Shown: positions 13,771-27,851 of the stretch, piece by piece
Numbering within the stretch: the stretch's first letter is position 1
Layout of the letters: every line of letters begins with the position of its first letter
From: Silurus meridionalis
Taxonomy: Eukaryota > Chordata > Actinopteri > Siluriformes > Siluridae
Reading direction: 5' to 3'
Length of the DNA: 64,000 nt
Assembly: GCF_014805685.1 (NCBI RefSeq)
Contig: NC_060884.1
Span: 14,242,856 to 14,306,855 of the forward strand
The notes under the pieces: model-generated
Databases searched by the model: none
The model's input: the letters and a program-made list of their open reading frames with translations, nothing else
What the model was told of the DNA's origin: nothing
Translations under genes and position numbers: made by a program

Positions 13771-15776
13771 TGTATTAATATTTCTCCAAGATAATTAATG
13801 CTTTATGGGTCATATTTAAACGAGTTGTACTGTCGCCCAGTTGTTTACATTCAGGTTACGGTAGCAAGCAACTCATTTCCAGCACAAGTTAAAATATTTA
13901 GTTCGAGCATTTATTATATAAATATATATCTATTTCTATATACGGTTCCTATTATCATTTGTATCACAAGACTAAATAATTCCACACGTGCTCTTCCGTA
14001 GTTACTTTCTGTACTGCACTGTATTAACATTTTACTTTATTTGATAATTAATTATTGTATTTTATTGATAAATAAATTATTAATAAAAAAAAAAACCTAA
14101 ATGCAAAACAAATGTTATGTGGCAAATGCAATTTCGCGATAAACTGGAGGGGGTGGGATTCGAATCTTGGTAAAGTGAGGGATTACTGTATATACTGTAC
14201 TTGGTATCACCTGTTCCTAGTTTGCGAATGATAGTTGCAGTAGTAGTTTACCATACATCATTGTTGTTATGCAGTTGTTTAGCTGTTGACAGATTTCAGA
14301 GATTTCACAGGTACATTTGAACTCTTCATGTAAAACCACCACCAGCCATCACTGGATTTCAAGCAGCATTGTAGGACCCTGAAATCCAGGTGCTAGTTTG
14401 CAGATGGTTGGATTTTTAGGTAGGGCGCAGCTATCAATTATTTTAGTAATCGGGTATTCTGCCGACTAGTCCATCGATTAATCGAGTAATCGGCTAAGAA
14501 GTACTTTTTCTTTATTAAAGAGCAATACTAAATATACATGAGAATAACGAGACGGTTCTCTGAAAATGAACAAGCATTTTGTTTCCTTTTTTAGAAATTT
14601 TTTTTATTGCTGTATTTGCAATCTGTGAAAACTAAACCTATTTATTGCATTTGATTGCCATATTACATCAAAATACAAAGATATAAAGAAATAAAGAAAT
14701 CATAAATAGATATATGAGAGAGAAAAAAACAAATTTAAATTACTTTAAAAAAGGGTAAATGCACTGGATGGTGTTTTCTTTATGTTTTAGTTTGAAATGA
14801 TCCAAAACTTTGCAAACTGTCTTCTCCCCTTTCTGTTGTTTTTTTCTCCGGTTTTCCATTTTTCATTATGCAGCCTCTTCTGTGTTTACCTGTACAGGCC
14901 TTTCCATGCAAAGGTTGTGATTTCTAAAAAATAAAAAAATAATAAAAAACTCCACTTCTGTAAGTAAACTCTGAGCCCTGCACATGCACAACATAGAAAC
15001 ACAGAAGGCGAGAAGAGGAATTGGCGAGACAGCCTTTGCACGGAAACTGGCGTACGCACTTTATAAATGAGACCCCGGAACCCCGGAACCCCGGAACGAG
15101 TTTAGCAAGTGGTGTGTTAGTGCTAATGGTTCTTGGGGAACCACAGTGCTCCATGTGTAGTTAAATGAAGTTACTAAATGAAAAATTTTTTTAAATTAAA
15201 ATTATTATATATATTATTATTTCAGGTGGACAAAAATGCAGAGCTTGCTGCCAAGTGGAAATACTGCAGCCTGAGCCAAGAGAAGCTACGCCGCCCTATT
15301 GTGTCCTGTGAACTTGGGAGGTAAAAGAATGCTGCTTTTTTTTTTTTATTACAAATAGCTGCTCTCTCTCTTTGTTTTTGAACTTTTTTGAATTAAATTT
15401 CTTGAACAGGCTATACAATAAAGATGCCATCATTGAGTATCTGTTGGATAAATCTGCCGAAAGACCAAACACTGAAGTTGTTGCACACATACGTGCCATC
15501 AAGGTGAGCCCAAAGCCTAACACTTTTATGGACCAAAATATGAAAAGTTGTTTGTCTAATTCTATTTTAACTTGCTACAATTGACAATTCTTCTTGGTTT
15601 TATACAAAGTCCAGAAGAAGCATGTTATACAGTGTGTGTATGTATATATGTATATGTGTGTATGTATATGTTTGTGTTATAAATCTATTATTCGCTTGTT
15701 TTGGTTATTAGGTTGGAGAAGTAGATGTTATGATGTTTTTAGGTCACCATGTATGTACTCAATGTTTGTTTAAATG

Positions 15777-15807
<31 letters not shown>

Positions 15808-18800
15808 ATTTGGTTCTTCTACTTGTTGGTGTGGCAACAAATCTATGTACTTTTTTTTTTTCTTTTCAAACCCTGCTGCGCTTTTTCCATCGGCTGCACT
15901 TCACATATTAAGCGAGGGCAAAGTGTTGCTGTAGGCCAAGCGGTAGCTCAGATAGATTTTGGGTTGAAAGGTCGTAATTAGGGCTGAAACAATTCTTCGA
16001 GTAACCTGAGTAATTACAATACAAAAAATCATCAAGGCAAATTATTCATTTAGTCCATTTAACTACATACGGTGCATTTTGCCTAATTTCGACTTTATTT
16101 CTTGCATTTCTGAGGTTTTTTTTTAGCCAATTGGGCAGCGTCACCCTCTCTGTAGTGGCAGAAAGCTTTACACTTTAAAAAATACAATCTGCTACAGTCA
16201 GTGGAATCGCATGGTATCGAACTAAGCATCTGATCCCTGGGAGAACTCTGCCTAACAATCAGCTCCGGAGGAAACACAACAAGACAGATGAAGAGGAGCC
16301 TCGTTCATACACCAGCTTCAGACTTCAGGCCCAAAACATGGTTGCTGGTGGATGCACCAGAAATGTCGTATGTTTACGAGAAAAAGTTACAATTGCGAGA
16401 AAAAAAGGTCAAAATTAGGCAATTTTTGGTAATGTGGTGTAAAATGCATCCATAAATTTAAGCCAAAGAAAAAGACAGAAAGTTTCTGAAGTTTGTGATG
16501 ATTTCCAACTAAAACACACTTTGCATAAAACACACTCTTGCAATTTCTGTAATAAAAATTTACATTTTGTAAAAAGGAAACAAATTACTTGTTCATTTTA
16601 AAAGACCATCTTGTTTTCTCTTGTATATTTAGTATTGCTCTTTAATTTAGAAAAAAAGTACTTTTTATCCGTGGACTAATCAATAGAACACTTGATTACT
16701 TAAATCGATAGCTACAGCCCTATTCATAAGCTCCCAAGTTGCTGCTGCTTGGACTTTAAGCAAGGCCTAGCAGCTTAGCCCTCAGCGGCACATTTATATA
16801 ACTGAAAAAACTGTGAGTCGCAACAGCCATATACCATAAATATAAAAGTACCAGATCAAAATGCACTACAATGCATCACTAGAACTGTTTTCTAAATGTA
16901 ATACTAGCATAGCATCCTGTTACCTCACAATTAAAAATGTCATTGTAAAGTAAATAAAGAAAGACGCTAGCCAGACTCAAATAGCACCTTTACATGTGAT
17001 TAAAGTTCCTGTGTTAGAGATGTTATTAGGACAGGATAAATACACTACACAACACTAAATATCTGCTCTTATATAATGTGAAATATGAAGAACATTTTAT
17101 GCATATGTATTGGTTTCACACTCCTTTAATTTCTCTGTTTTTTTGATACACAAAGGATATAAAAGAGTTGAACCTGACTGATAACCCAGCATGGGAAGGC
17201 GAGAGAAGGAATGCTAAGGGTGACCGCTATGAAGACATGCATTGCTCTATGTTTATCTGCCCTGTAGTGGGACTGGAAATGAACGGCAAACACAAGTAAG
17301 TGAAACTCTTTTTTACTGTCATGTTATCATAATGCTAGCTTCAGGAATAACCACACAGTTGGAGGTGAGCACAAGTCGGGGATTAATGATGCTGTGGGGG
17401 TATTAAATATCAGTCCTTCTAGGATCTAGTACTGGACAACTTTTTTCCACTATTATATGACACCTTAACTCTGGACTGTCACTTCAACTCTGAACTTGCA
17501 CAGCACATGTGTCACTTTATACCACACCATACTGCACATGGACACTTTAAGGACAATCTGACTAAATCACTTTGATTTGGACTGTCAATTTCTGTTATAT
17601 GCATCCAACCTCGTATAGAATTAATGTATATACATATATTTTCGTTACATTATACTTTTTTATTTATCTACTTTAAAAAAAAAAAAATCCTTATATTCTA
17701 TTCCTTTTTTCATGCTTAAATGTTGGACAGTCGTAAAAAGCATTTCACTGCATGTCGTACTCTGTATGTATGTGACAAATAAAATTATATTTGGAACTTA
17801 AAGGGAATTGTTTTTATGCAGTTTTATGATTAAATAATGAAATTTATTAATAAAAATAGAATTATTAATTAGAAAATGAAGTCAAATGTTAATTACAGTA
17901 CAGTACTGTTTACGTAAAATAGCGTTTCAGGTGTGGCACCCGTTTATCGCAGTTTTTCGTTCATCGAGGGCGGGTTTGGAACGTAACCACCGCGATAAAC
18001 GGGGGATGTACTGTACATTGTGACTTGATTCATTGTGATGGTTATGCCTCCCATTGCTCTAGAACCAGCCTCGAGTTTTTATGACGACTTACAATATATT
18101 GAAATTATATTGTAGATATAATATATATTGCAGATGTGTCACGTAGACTTTCGAATGTCAATCTCGAACCCTACTATATCTCAGATGTTTTATCGGGTTT
18201 ATGCCTGGTGACTGAGAAGTAAAGAATACCAATTCAGATAGATTTTTTGCTTTGAGACATTGTGAGTCATGAGTGCATTGTTTAGCTGGAAGTAAGTATT
18301 GTGTAATTTACAGTCATGAAATTGATACAGTCTGTGGAAATGATGATTGCACAATCTGTCTCCACCAGCCTGCATTGTTGGCAAGCTGGGTTCATTGCTT
18401 CATGCTGCTGGTGCCAAAATTTGAATCCTGCGTTGTATGAGACTTCGACTTTGACATTCATCACATGAGGTGCCACAAATCAGCTGTTCAGATTTAGTGA
18501 GCTTAAGCCCAGTGCAACAGCTTTCTTCTTTTGACTTCTGCTGTGGTCTTTTCTGAGATGGTTTTCTGCTCACCACAGTTGTACAGAGTTGTCAGTTCAA
18601 ACCAGACTGGATGTTTTTTTATTAATTTTTTTTATTAATAGCACCATTCTGAGTAAACAATAGAGACTGTTGAATTTGTGGAATTCTCAGGAAGCACAGT
18701 TTTTCCCCCATTCTGATGATTGATGCGTCTGTTACCTGAAGATGCTTGTCCATATCAGGTTGATTTTTATAATTTTTTTATTGCACAGCTACTTCGCATT

Positions 18801-19235
18801 TGGCTGATTAGAAGTGTACATCAGTGCAGTTGCACTATTTGAACACCAGATGTCCCAATTTGTTAAACTGTGAAAGTTGATGGGTGAAAAAAGTGACACA
18901 TATATGGACAACCTGCTGGAAAAAGATAGTTGGTTATTAAAAGTTAAATGGTGTGGGGTCTATATAAAACTTGAAATTCTTTAAATTAATTTTGATGCTA
19001 CCAGTGGCCAGTACACATGCCATTAATGAACAAGAATTCAGCTGTGTCAAAGTGTCAAGTGATCGAATTTTCAACCTACATTTACTGTAATAAATGTACA
19101 ATGATTGTTTGTTATTTAATCTTTTTTGGTAAGACTCTGAGTGTGGCTTCCTTACATTTGTTCTCATAGACCAGGGATGGGCAAACTTTTTGACTCACGG
19201 GCCACAATGGGTTCTAAAATTTGAGAGGGACCGGG

Positions 19236-19313
<78 letters not shown>

Positions 19314-22300
19314 AGAGATTTGCAAAATTCAGTTTCATCAAGTGCCAAAAGATCAACAATTTGTTGATCTTTTTTTTTTTTTTGGCAGTGCATCAATAAA
19401 CACAGCAGAAAAACTCAAGTTCAGTTTCAGTGGGAACAGTGTTGTTGAACTCCTTATTTTTGCCAGTTCATTAAAGTCTGGAGTAAGTTTTGTTGTGGCA
19501 ATTCTCAGGATAGATCCGAGGTGTTTGTCAGAAACTGTCGCAGTTTTTTAAAGCGTATCAGATTAAGCTCTCTTAAAAGAAGAGAGTATTGCACGCGAAC
19601 AACGTCAATGGAGCTGAAGTGCGACATCTTTAGGGGAAACGTGGGCATTACAGGGTGAAGGTAAATTAAACAATGTTTACCGTGTACCCATGGGCGTAAA
19701 TTTCATTTAGCAGTAGGGGGGACAATAAATATAAAATTTCTCATGAGCAATTTTTGAAGGGGGACACAAATAATAGTCAAATTGTGCTTATAAAGACACA
19801 GTGTCCCCACAGTGAAAAACTTTGCTTTTATCATTATTATTGTAGCATGAAGACTGCGTCACTATGGTTATTTTGAAAGTTTTTCTCAGGTTCAATGAAG
19901 GTTCAGCAAAACAAGGAATTGAAAAAAAGTTTAAAATTTTATTTAAAATTAATTAAGACACTTAAAAACAGAATAGAAATTGATTATACAAAAGAATACA
20001 GTGGGGTCAGTTCAGACGTAGCACAGTGCTCATTTAGTAAATGCACAGATAAACAATATGCTAATTGTGGCCGTTAATGTTAAGTTAACATTATACCAAG
20101 TCGTCCCAAATAAAACACTACATAGGAAACAGCTTTGGTGTGTTAGTGTCAGTGCACTATGCAACAAGCTATTGTACACAAGCTAACGTTCACTAGATAA
20201 GTCATATTTTAATCGCTAATATAACAGATTCATGGAAAATTACATAGGTAATCAGCATTTTTGCCGCAACTAATTTATAAATGAGTCTGCATCAACTAGA
20301 TTAAAGAGAATCGCTTTATTTAAAGAGAATAAAATACCCTACTTAATGGAGTTAAACATTAATTGAGCAGCAGACACACACCTGACTCGTGTGTGTAGAG
20401 TAGGTGAGATGAACTGGGAAAGCAGGCATGTCCCCTCCGTCCCCCACGGGATTTACGCCCATGCCCGTACCTATTTTAATAGAATTTGGTCGCGTCCGGC
20501 GGGCTGGATTAATAAACCCAACAGGCCGTGTGTGGCCCGCGGGCCGTAGTTTGCCCATGCCTGTCATAGACACATCCTAACTTTGTCGAATTTACCAGAT
20601 GTACACCGCCCTCTTCAGGTCAACCTTTTACATTAAATTTAGAACTGAACTCTGGCTGGAGCATTCAATAACCTAGCTCTGATTTTGCGAAGCCATTCCT
20701 TTTGGAGGTGTGCTTTGGTGGTTGTCATGCTGAAGTCATCTAAATTGTTTAGGTTAAAGCCTTAATGATTTTGTGGCAAAATGGACTGGCACATGTTTCC
20801 TTCACCCTGATTAAAGCCACAGTTGTAGCAGAAAAACAAGACAAAAAAAGCAGCTGCTTAAAGTCAGGCAGATATGAGCAAGCAGGTTTGGGGAGGAAAA
20901 AAAATTATCTCCGTCAACACATTTTGACCATGAAATGGTTGCTGCTGCTAGGCAGGCCGGTTTGAGGAACTGCTAATCTCTAGGGATTTGTACACCCAAC
21001 GGCCTCTAGAGATTACAGAGAATGGTTCAAAGAAGAAAAAACCGTCAATCATGTCCTACTTTCTTAAATGAATCCATATAATGTATAGAAACATTTAACT
21101 TAAACTTTAACTTAAATTCTAATCATCATTTATATTTATTGATTTTGTTCATGACAGGTTTTGCTACCTACAAAGCTGTGGCTGCGTGTTTTCAGAACGA
21201 GCTCTCCGGGAAGTGAAGACCGAGATCTGTCATAAGGTAAGAAGCTATAACATAACATTGGAGAAGGATCTGATTTTTGCAATCTGTAGATTAACGTATG
21301 TGTCAGAGGAAATAATCATCTGCCGCTGTTGATGGTAATGAGCTCAGCATTGTTATAATTATATAAATGCTTACCAGCTTTGCTACCGTTACCTTAATAT
21401 CTAGGTGAACATGTTTCTTAGGCATCTCTGACACTAGGTTAAGAAAGACAAGATAGCTTTTATCTTGCTGTTAAGATCTAGTTCAGACATTTAGTAGACA
21501 TTTTAGGATTCAATTGATTGAAGTCGATTCTCTGAGTAAAATGGGTTTTCATAGTGAACAGCTATAATGCAAAATGTTTCTGCAAAGATGGTGTCCTCTT
21601 TGTCTGTCTATGTTTTGCAATTACACAGCCAGCCAATAAAATTGCGTATAATCCGGTTTGCATGAAGTGCAAGATTTTCGGAGGTTGAGGCACACAAGTA
21701 AAAACATTGCATTTTTCAGCATTAAGACAAGCAGTGAGTGACACACAGTTGTTGGCAGCTAACATGAATGCCTCTCAAAACAAAGGCTGTAAAATACCAT
21801 TTAAATACACACCCTTTTCATATGTACAGTGTCTGTCAAAAGTTTTGGAACACACTGCTCTGCTGGCGCAAACTCATCAGAATCGTTTTTAATCTATTTT
21901 TATAATCAGTAATGTATTTAAAATATTTCCAACAGTCCATTCTCTAAATTGTATCGTGTTCCCTTGAGTGTGCTGCTTCAAGTACAAGGAGTGTCTGTTT
22001 ACAGACACTCATCAGAGCTTGCAAACAACTTTTATAGCAAACACAAACTCTAATATATTCATTTGGATTTAATAGATGTTTTTCATTTCCCACTGGTGGA
22101 CATAGGAGAATAAATTGATTTGGTTGCAGATCCGCTTATATGGACATTTCCAAGACAGACCTTTCATGAAAAGGTGGACATTGTGAGGAAAGGGCAGCCA
22201 AAACAGTTCAAAACAGTTGCAATTTATACTTTTGTGTTTTCTTTCTCGTAGAATGTGCACAAAAGCACACAATTTGCCTTCGTTTCAAATCCACAGGAAA

Positions 22301-25300
22301 ACCATAATTCACAAAAAATGCACCAAAACGTCCAAGGACTGGGCCGGCCATTTTATGATAAATAGCTCCATCTGACTGTTTTCTCTCTAAATATTGCTTA
22401 CAGAGCTTGGACGTACACTTCGGGTCATTGTCTTGTTGCCTGCAGAAGGTAAACATATCGGTTCAGGATTCCTTTCACCTGGAATAAGTCTCAAACCTTC
22501 CCTGCTCTAATCAACCCCCGAGCCGTAAGCTTCCGCGCCCATTTTTGACTGTGGGTGTGAGGCAGTCTGATAACACCTCAAGACCCAGCAGCTTCTGTCA
22601 TCTGGTTAAGATAATAAAGTAAATAAAATGACAAAGGTTGGGAGAACTGCTCCATTGTACCCCTATGTTGACCTTCTTTAAACTGTTGCCACAACCATGC
22701 AAACACGCAATGATCAAGAATGTCTTTGTATGCTCTAGAATCAAGAATAAAAAAAAATATAAGGGATCAAACCTGTTCCAGCACGACAATCCAAGCTCTG
22801 TAATGACATTGTTTGTCAAAGGTGGTGTGTGTAAGAACTCAATTGGGTTGCACTGATCCTGAAACTCCTCACCCAACACCTTTAGAGTGAATTGGAACTC
22901 TCACTTTATGCCAAGCCTCCTCACTAGACATCAGTGTTCCCTCTATTATGCTCAAAACCGAAAACTATTATAAAAACTATTATAGTGACTAATTGATTGT
23001 AACCGATTAAAAATCTCTAATTTTTGAGCATGTTGTGGAATTCCATGGCTTATGTTGTTAGTCTTCCCTTGTTAGCTTTGGTTGCTTTGTTGGCATTTGT
23101 TTCCTGCACTATGTGGGTTTGCTCCTCAGATTGCTATATTGTAGGATACATGAGACAGCCCCTCTCAATTCAAAATGTTATGCTTGGACTGCTTCTTTAC
23201 TGGAAATGAGTAACATGGTAGATTTTCCAAATGATGAAATACTCACCACACGTGATTACATATTGTGGTGTGGATTACTTAAGATGTTAAAAAATTCTAT
23301 GAATATCCTGAGAGATTCTTTTCAGATTCATCAACCAATTCTTAAAGCTGTTTTAAGTGCATAATCTCCTGTTGTTCCACGTTTCAAGGGTGTTCCCAGT
23401 GACTCAGAAGACTAATGAAGAGCTCATTGTCATGTTCATGAAACCAGTTTGACATGACCTCTTAGACAATTGGCAAACTGTGGTAATGAAGGGTCACACA
23501 TTGTCAGCCACAATATTCAAATAGACAATGGTTATTCAATTTATATTGCTATTAACTGCACCAAATTCTTAACCAACCACCTCAGCAGAAAGTAAAAATA
23601 ATCAGAACTGGCTTTTTTTCCCAGTTTTTAGCTGCCCACTCCATCCACCTCAAGGGTTGACCTGTTTATACAGAGTGGTTATCTGAGTTTGTGCAGCCTC
23701 TCTGTTAGGTTGAACCAGTCTGGTTATCTTCCACTGATCTCTTATTAACAAGATGTTTCCGTCTGTAGAAGTGACACTTTTGTTAATTGCACAATTCACT
23801 CCACAGATTGTGCTTGAATATCCCAGATCAGCGGTTCTAGAAATACGCAGAACCAATGCATCTGGCAATATCAACATTTTTCTCCATTCTGGAGGACAGT
23901 TGCACTCTACATTTGAGTGGATATTTCAGTGTTAGCAAGACAAAGCCCCAGTCTGAATCAGTATGCAATACAATTTTTGGCTGTGTAAAATAGGTATCAC
24001 AAAGAGGAAAAATAACACCAATGACTCAAAGATAATTGAAATGCAGAGACACTAGTAAAAAATTGCCTCAGTAAATTTGTATATGACAATGCAACATTTG
24101 TTCATTCATTGAGTGACTTCTTCAGATCAGTGGACATGTGAGGAAAACCAGTATGTAGCTCTGGAAATCTAAATAGCAATAGTTGTAAATTAAACCTTTT
24201 TTTTTTCCCCCATAATATAGTTTCAGGTATAAAAGAAGACAAATGAGTAGTTTAATTTAAACTTTATAAATAACACAACCTTAAGCAATGAATATTCTGT
24301 ATGGTCAGTGTTCTTAACACTTCTTCTGAAGTTCCTTAAAATGTAATTACAGCCACGTTTTAGTAAATATAAAACAGCTTTGTATATCATTTCGACCTAT
24401 CTTATCAATAGCTCTTGGTCCATGGGTTAATTATTCAATGTAAAGCAATTTTAGTTTACAAATTAACTGTGACCTTATCTCTTTTTCTTCCTGCCTGGTA
24501 CCTTTGCATTTCTCTTGTGAGTTTCCATGATGACTGAATGGGCACCTTTGCCTGCTGTAAGACTTTGTGCCTGTGCCACTGTTCCAGGCAGTCCAGAGCT
24601 TCAGGAAATCTTGTGCTCTCAAACTTGTTAGCAAACATGCAGTTGCTCTCAATTATCCAGGGTACATCCTCAACATTGTAGATGCAGATATCCCTGATGT
24701 AAGTTCCTGTGGGGACAAATAGTGTTTAGCATTATTGATGTTTGACACATGGGTGTTTACACTAGATATTCAAAGGGCTTTAGGCGGTGGCTGATGAGTT
24801 TTGTTTTGTAAATGTCATACCATTACAGCCTTGGTGTGCTGTCCCTTCTTGGTCTCTCCATTTAATAGCGCGAATTTTACCCTTCCATTCGCCATCTACC
24901 TCACTGCCAGGGGCCTCTGTAAAGAATTGAAACAGTGTGAACATATCTCGTATTTTGTGACTGTTTCGAAAAACAATCGAAACTTGAAAATCGAATTTTT
25001 ATTTTCAGAAGCAGTTTGATCTTACCTTTCACATGGTTAAGCGTTACCCAGTAATGCTCATCGGGGCTGTAGGTATCCCTAGACCATTCCAACAGGTCTT
25101 TGGCCACTGTGCTGTTAAGGACATATTCCACAAATTCTCTTTTTAGACTGTAGTAGGCTGTGCCAAAGTAGATCTCCAGGTTGTGTGGAGCGGGGGACTT
25201 TTTTTTATTTGGGTCCAAGGCTACCACATGTTGACCTGTGACTTCCATGTGTTGTATTTCAGTCCTGTATCGCATGTAAGTTGGCTGTTTGATACCTGGA

Positions 25301-27811
25301 CTCATATTATTATCGATCCATTCTTTATCTTGCATATACCAGACCAGCTCCAGGTTGCTCATGACAGGAAAATCCTGGCCACACAGGTTTATCACTTTTT
25401 TCCATTTGACTGGAGCCTTCACCAGGTCCTCCATACAGTTAATGTCAGCCTTCAGACGGGAAAATCCTGCATAGGTCACTGTCTCGCTAACTGAGGATAG
25501 AAAGACATTTGGAAAACAGTCTGCTAATCTCTCAACACTTTCTCTGTAGTCTTTTGGAGCTTTGGCATCTACGTGAATACAGTAAACATTGTGTGGTGCA
25601 TAAATGGCTCTGAGCAGACGTACAAACATCTCCAGGTCTTTGTGAATAGTGATGATGAAGGCCAGAGGGTAGTCTTCCTCTTCTTTGCTCAGGGTCTTCA
25701 TAATAAAGTGAAACTTGTGTTGCATATGGGAGCAGTTTAGTGGACTGTTGAAGTAGATAAAGTTCTGACATTCTGTTCTTTCCCAGCTTGTGTAAGGGGT
25801 GGTAGGTGGCAAAACTTTACAGTTTTCAGGGAATGGACGGCAGCTCAAGACAGATGCAACCTTTGGCGCATTTGAAAACCTGACCTTAAAATAAATGACT
25901 AGAATGATAAAGATGTTGACACCAAGGCATAAAAGAAAACTCGTTCTGGCTTTGTCAAACTGAAGCATAATCTTGCTTCAAAGCAGACCAGACAACATAG
26001 GACCACCTGAAATGAGTAAACAAAATCAATAGGTAATGTAAAGTACACAGGCTCTTGGCTGAATTTACTAGAATTGTTATTTAAATGCTTCTGGGTTTGC
26101 TTTTTCCAGGAAATTCATTTATCTTTGCAAAACTGTAGACACTTCTAAATATACTGAAATAGCTAGCACAGTGGTTAAGATGCTGGGCTTCTGATTAAAA
26201 AGGTTGTGAGTTCGAATACCAGTAATACCAAGATTGCCCTTAAGCATAGGCCCTTAACATACAACTGCTTAGATGTTGTGTTTGACAAATGACTTACCGT
26301 AAAATGTCAAGTCGGAAGCTGTGTTTACACTACAGTTTTTGTTCCACTGACTTCCATTCACACTCTTGTGATTGCTGGAGCTAGAAACACAAGTTAATCG
26401 CAACGTTGTTTTACATTTAACTGCATTTCAAAGTTCAAGTTTGGTGAATTCCGACCTGCGAATTCACATGATGTAAAGATGTGTGAACTTTTTTTCAGCA
26501 AATACCAGATGAAGGAAATATTGATTGTGGTGGTGTGGCAACATCAAGTTTTTACACCATTATTAAACAGTTTAAAAATCATGCTGTCACTGCATACAAT
26601 AACAGCTTGTATACATTGATATGGTTGCCCCCCATATTCACAGCAGGTTTACAAAGAAAAACTTTGCATGCTAAAGTTTGCATTACAAATAATTTTATCT
26701 ACATTGAATCAGCACGATGTTTAATGACTTTGCATTTCCTCTGTGGTCTTTTTGGTTTGAGGAAGTGTAATGTTTTGTGGGGTTTTTTTGTTTGTTTTTT
26801 TGTGTTTTGGGTTTGAGACAAATAACTGGTTGCCTTTATTTCCAGTTGTAACCGACATGCACAATGATTACACACACATGCTTTTCCTACCTCACAACAA
26901 TTTTTTTTTACAAATTTGCTGAACATATTTTAAACATATTTTATTTCTGAAGAAAAACGAAGACATAAACTGTAGCCCTAATGTTTCATACAAAATGCAT
27001 CTAGACTTTAGTTTGAGTTTAATTGCAATTTTTTCTATGACCTTTTATACATCATATAAAAAAAAGACATTTTGGCACGTGAAAATATTGAGTTGTGTTT
27101 CCTATTATAGGATTACGCTGTAAAAAACACAACTTTATAATTATGTTACTTATTTCTAGTATTCTTAATCATTTCAAGCTATATTTGCAGGTAGGTGTAT
27201 TTCTTAGAATGAGCAAAATTCTTTGCCATTGAACAACACTAATTTGAAACTTGTATAAATGTCAAAATAAATACTCCTATTTTTTTTTTTTTTTGGCAAA
27301 ATGCAATTTTATAATAGGACAAAGGAGATGGATTTGAAAAATAACTAACACCTAATTTTTTTTATCCTTTCTTTCCTACTACATTTTTTTTCACATTCGT
27401 TCCGCTCAGATTAGCTAAGTTGAGATCTAGAACAGACAAACTTATTTTACAGCAGTTTTTATCACATGTAATAGCTTTTCACCTATAAATGTTTAATCTA
27501 TTGGACTACATGGATATCTCCAATTACACGTTTTTTTTTTTTTTAATACATCAACCAGAAACTACTCTTACCTTTTAAGGCTAGGCAGATTCCTCTCAAG
27601 ATAACAAATTTATAAGCGTTAAAGAACGTTGACCTTCAGGAACGTCCGCTCCAGTCTAACCTCACACAAGCCACGCAGAGGGGAGTCATACCTGTTGAAT
27701 GCCAGTCAGTTAGATGAAGTGTGCTACAAGTGCAGCCAACGCATGCTATGTAATTAAAGTTCACTAAATAATCAACGTACTATTCTTTTTTCACTTGGCT
27801 TTTGACTCTTC

Positions 27812-27851
<40 letters not shown>

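Larger units (their letters stand above)
19172..20563. mobile_element. Non-autonomous hAT element with perfect 8-bp target duplication
   Basis: The ends are CAGGGATGGGCAAACT... and ...AGTTTGCCCATGCCTG, inverted with one mismatch, then degenerate complements of GGGCCAC. TCATAGAC directly flanks both sides (19,164-19,171 and 20,564-20,571), the 8-bp signature of hAT insertion. It lies in rtf2 intron 4, contains a TA microsatellite at 19,238-19,305 and a second nested element, and has no transposase. Confidence 0.88.
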
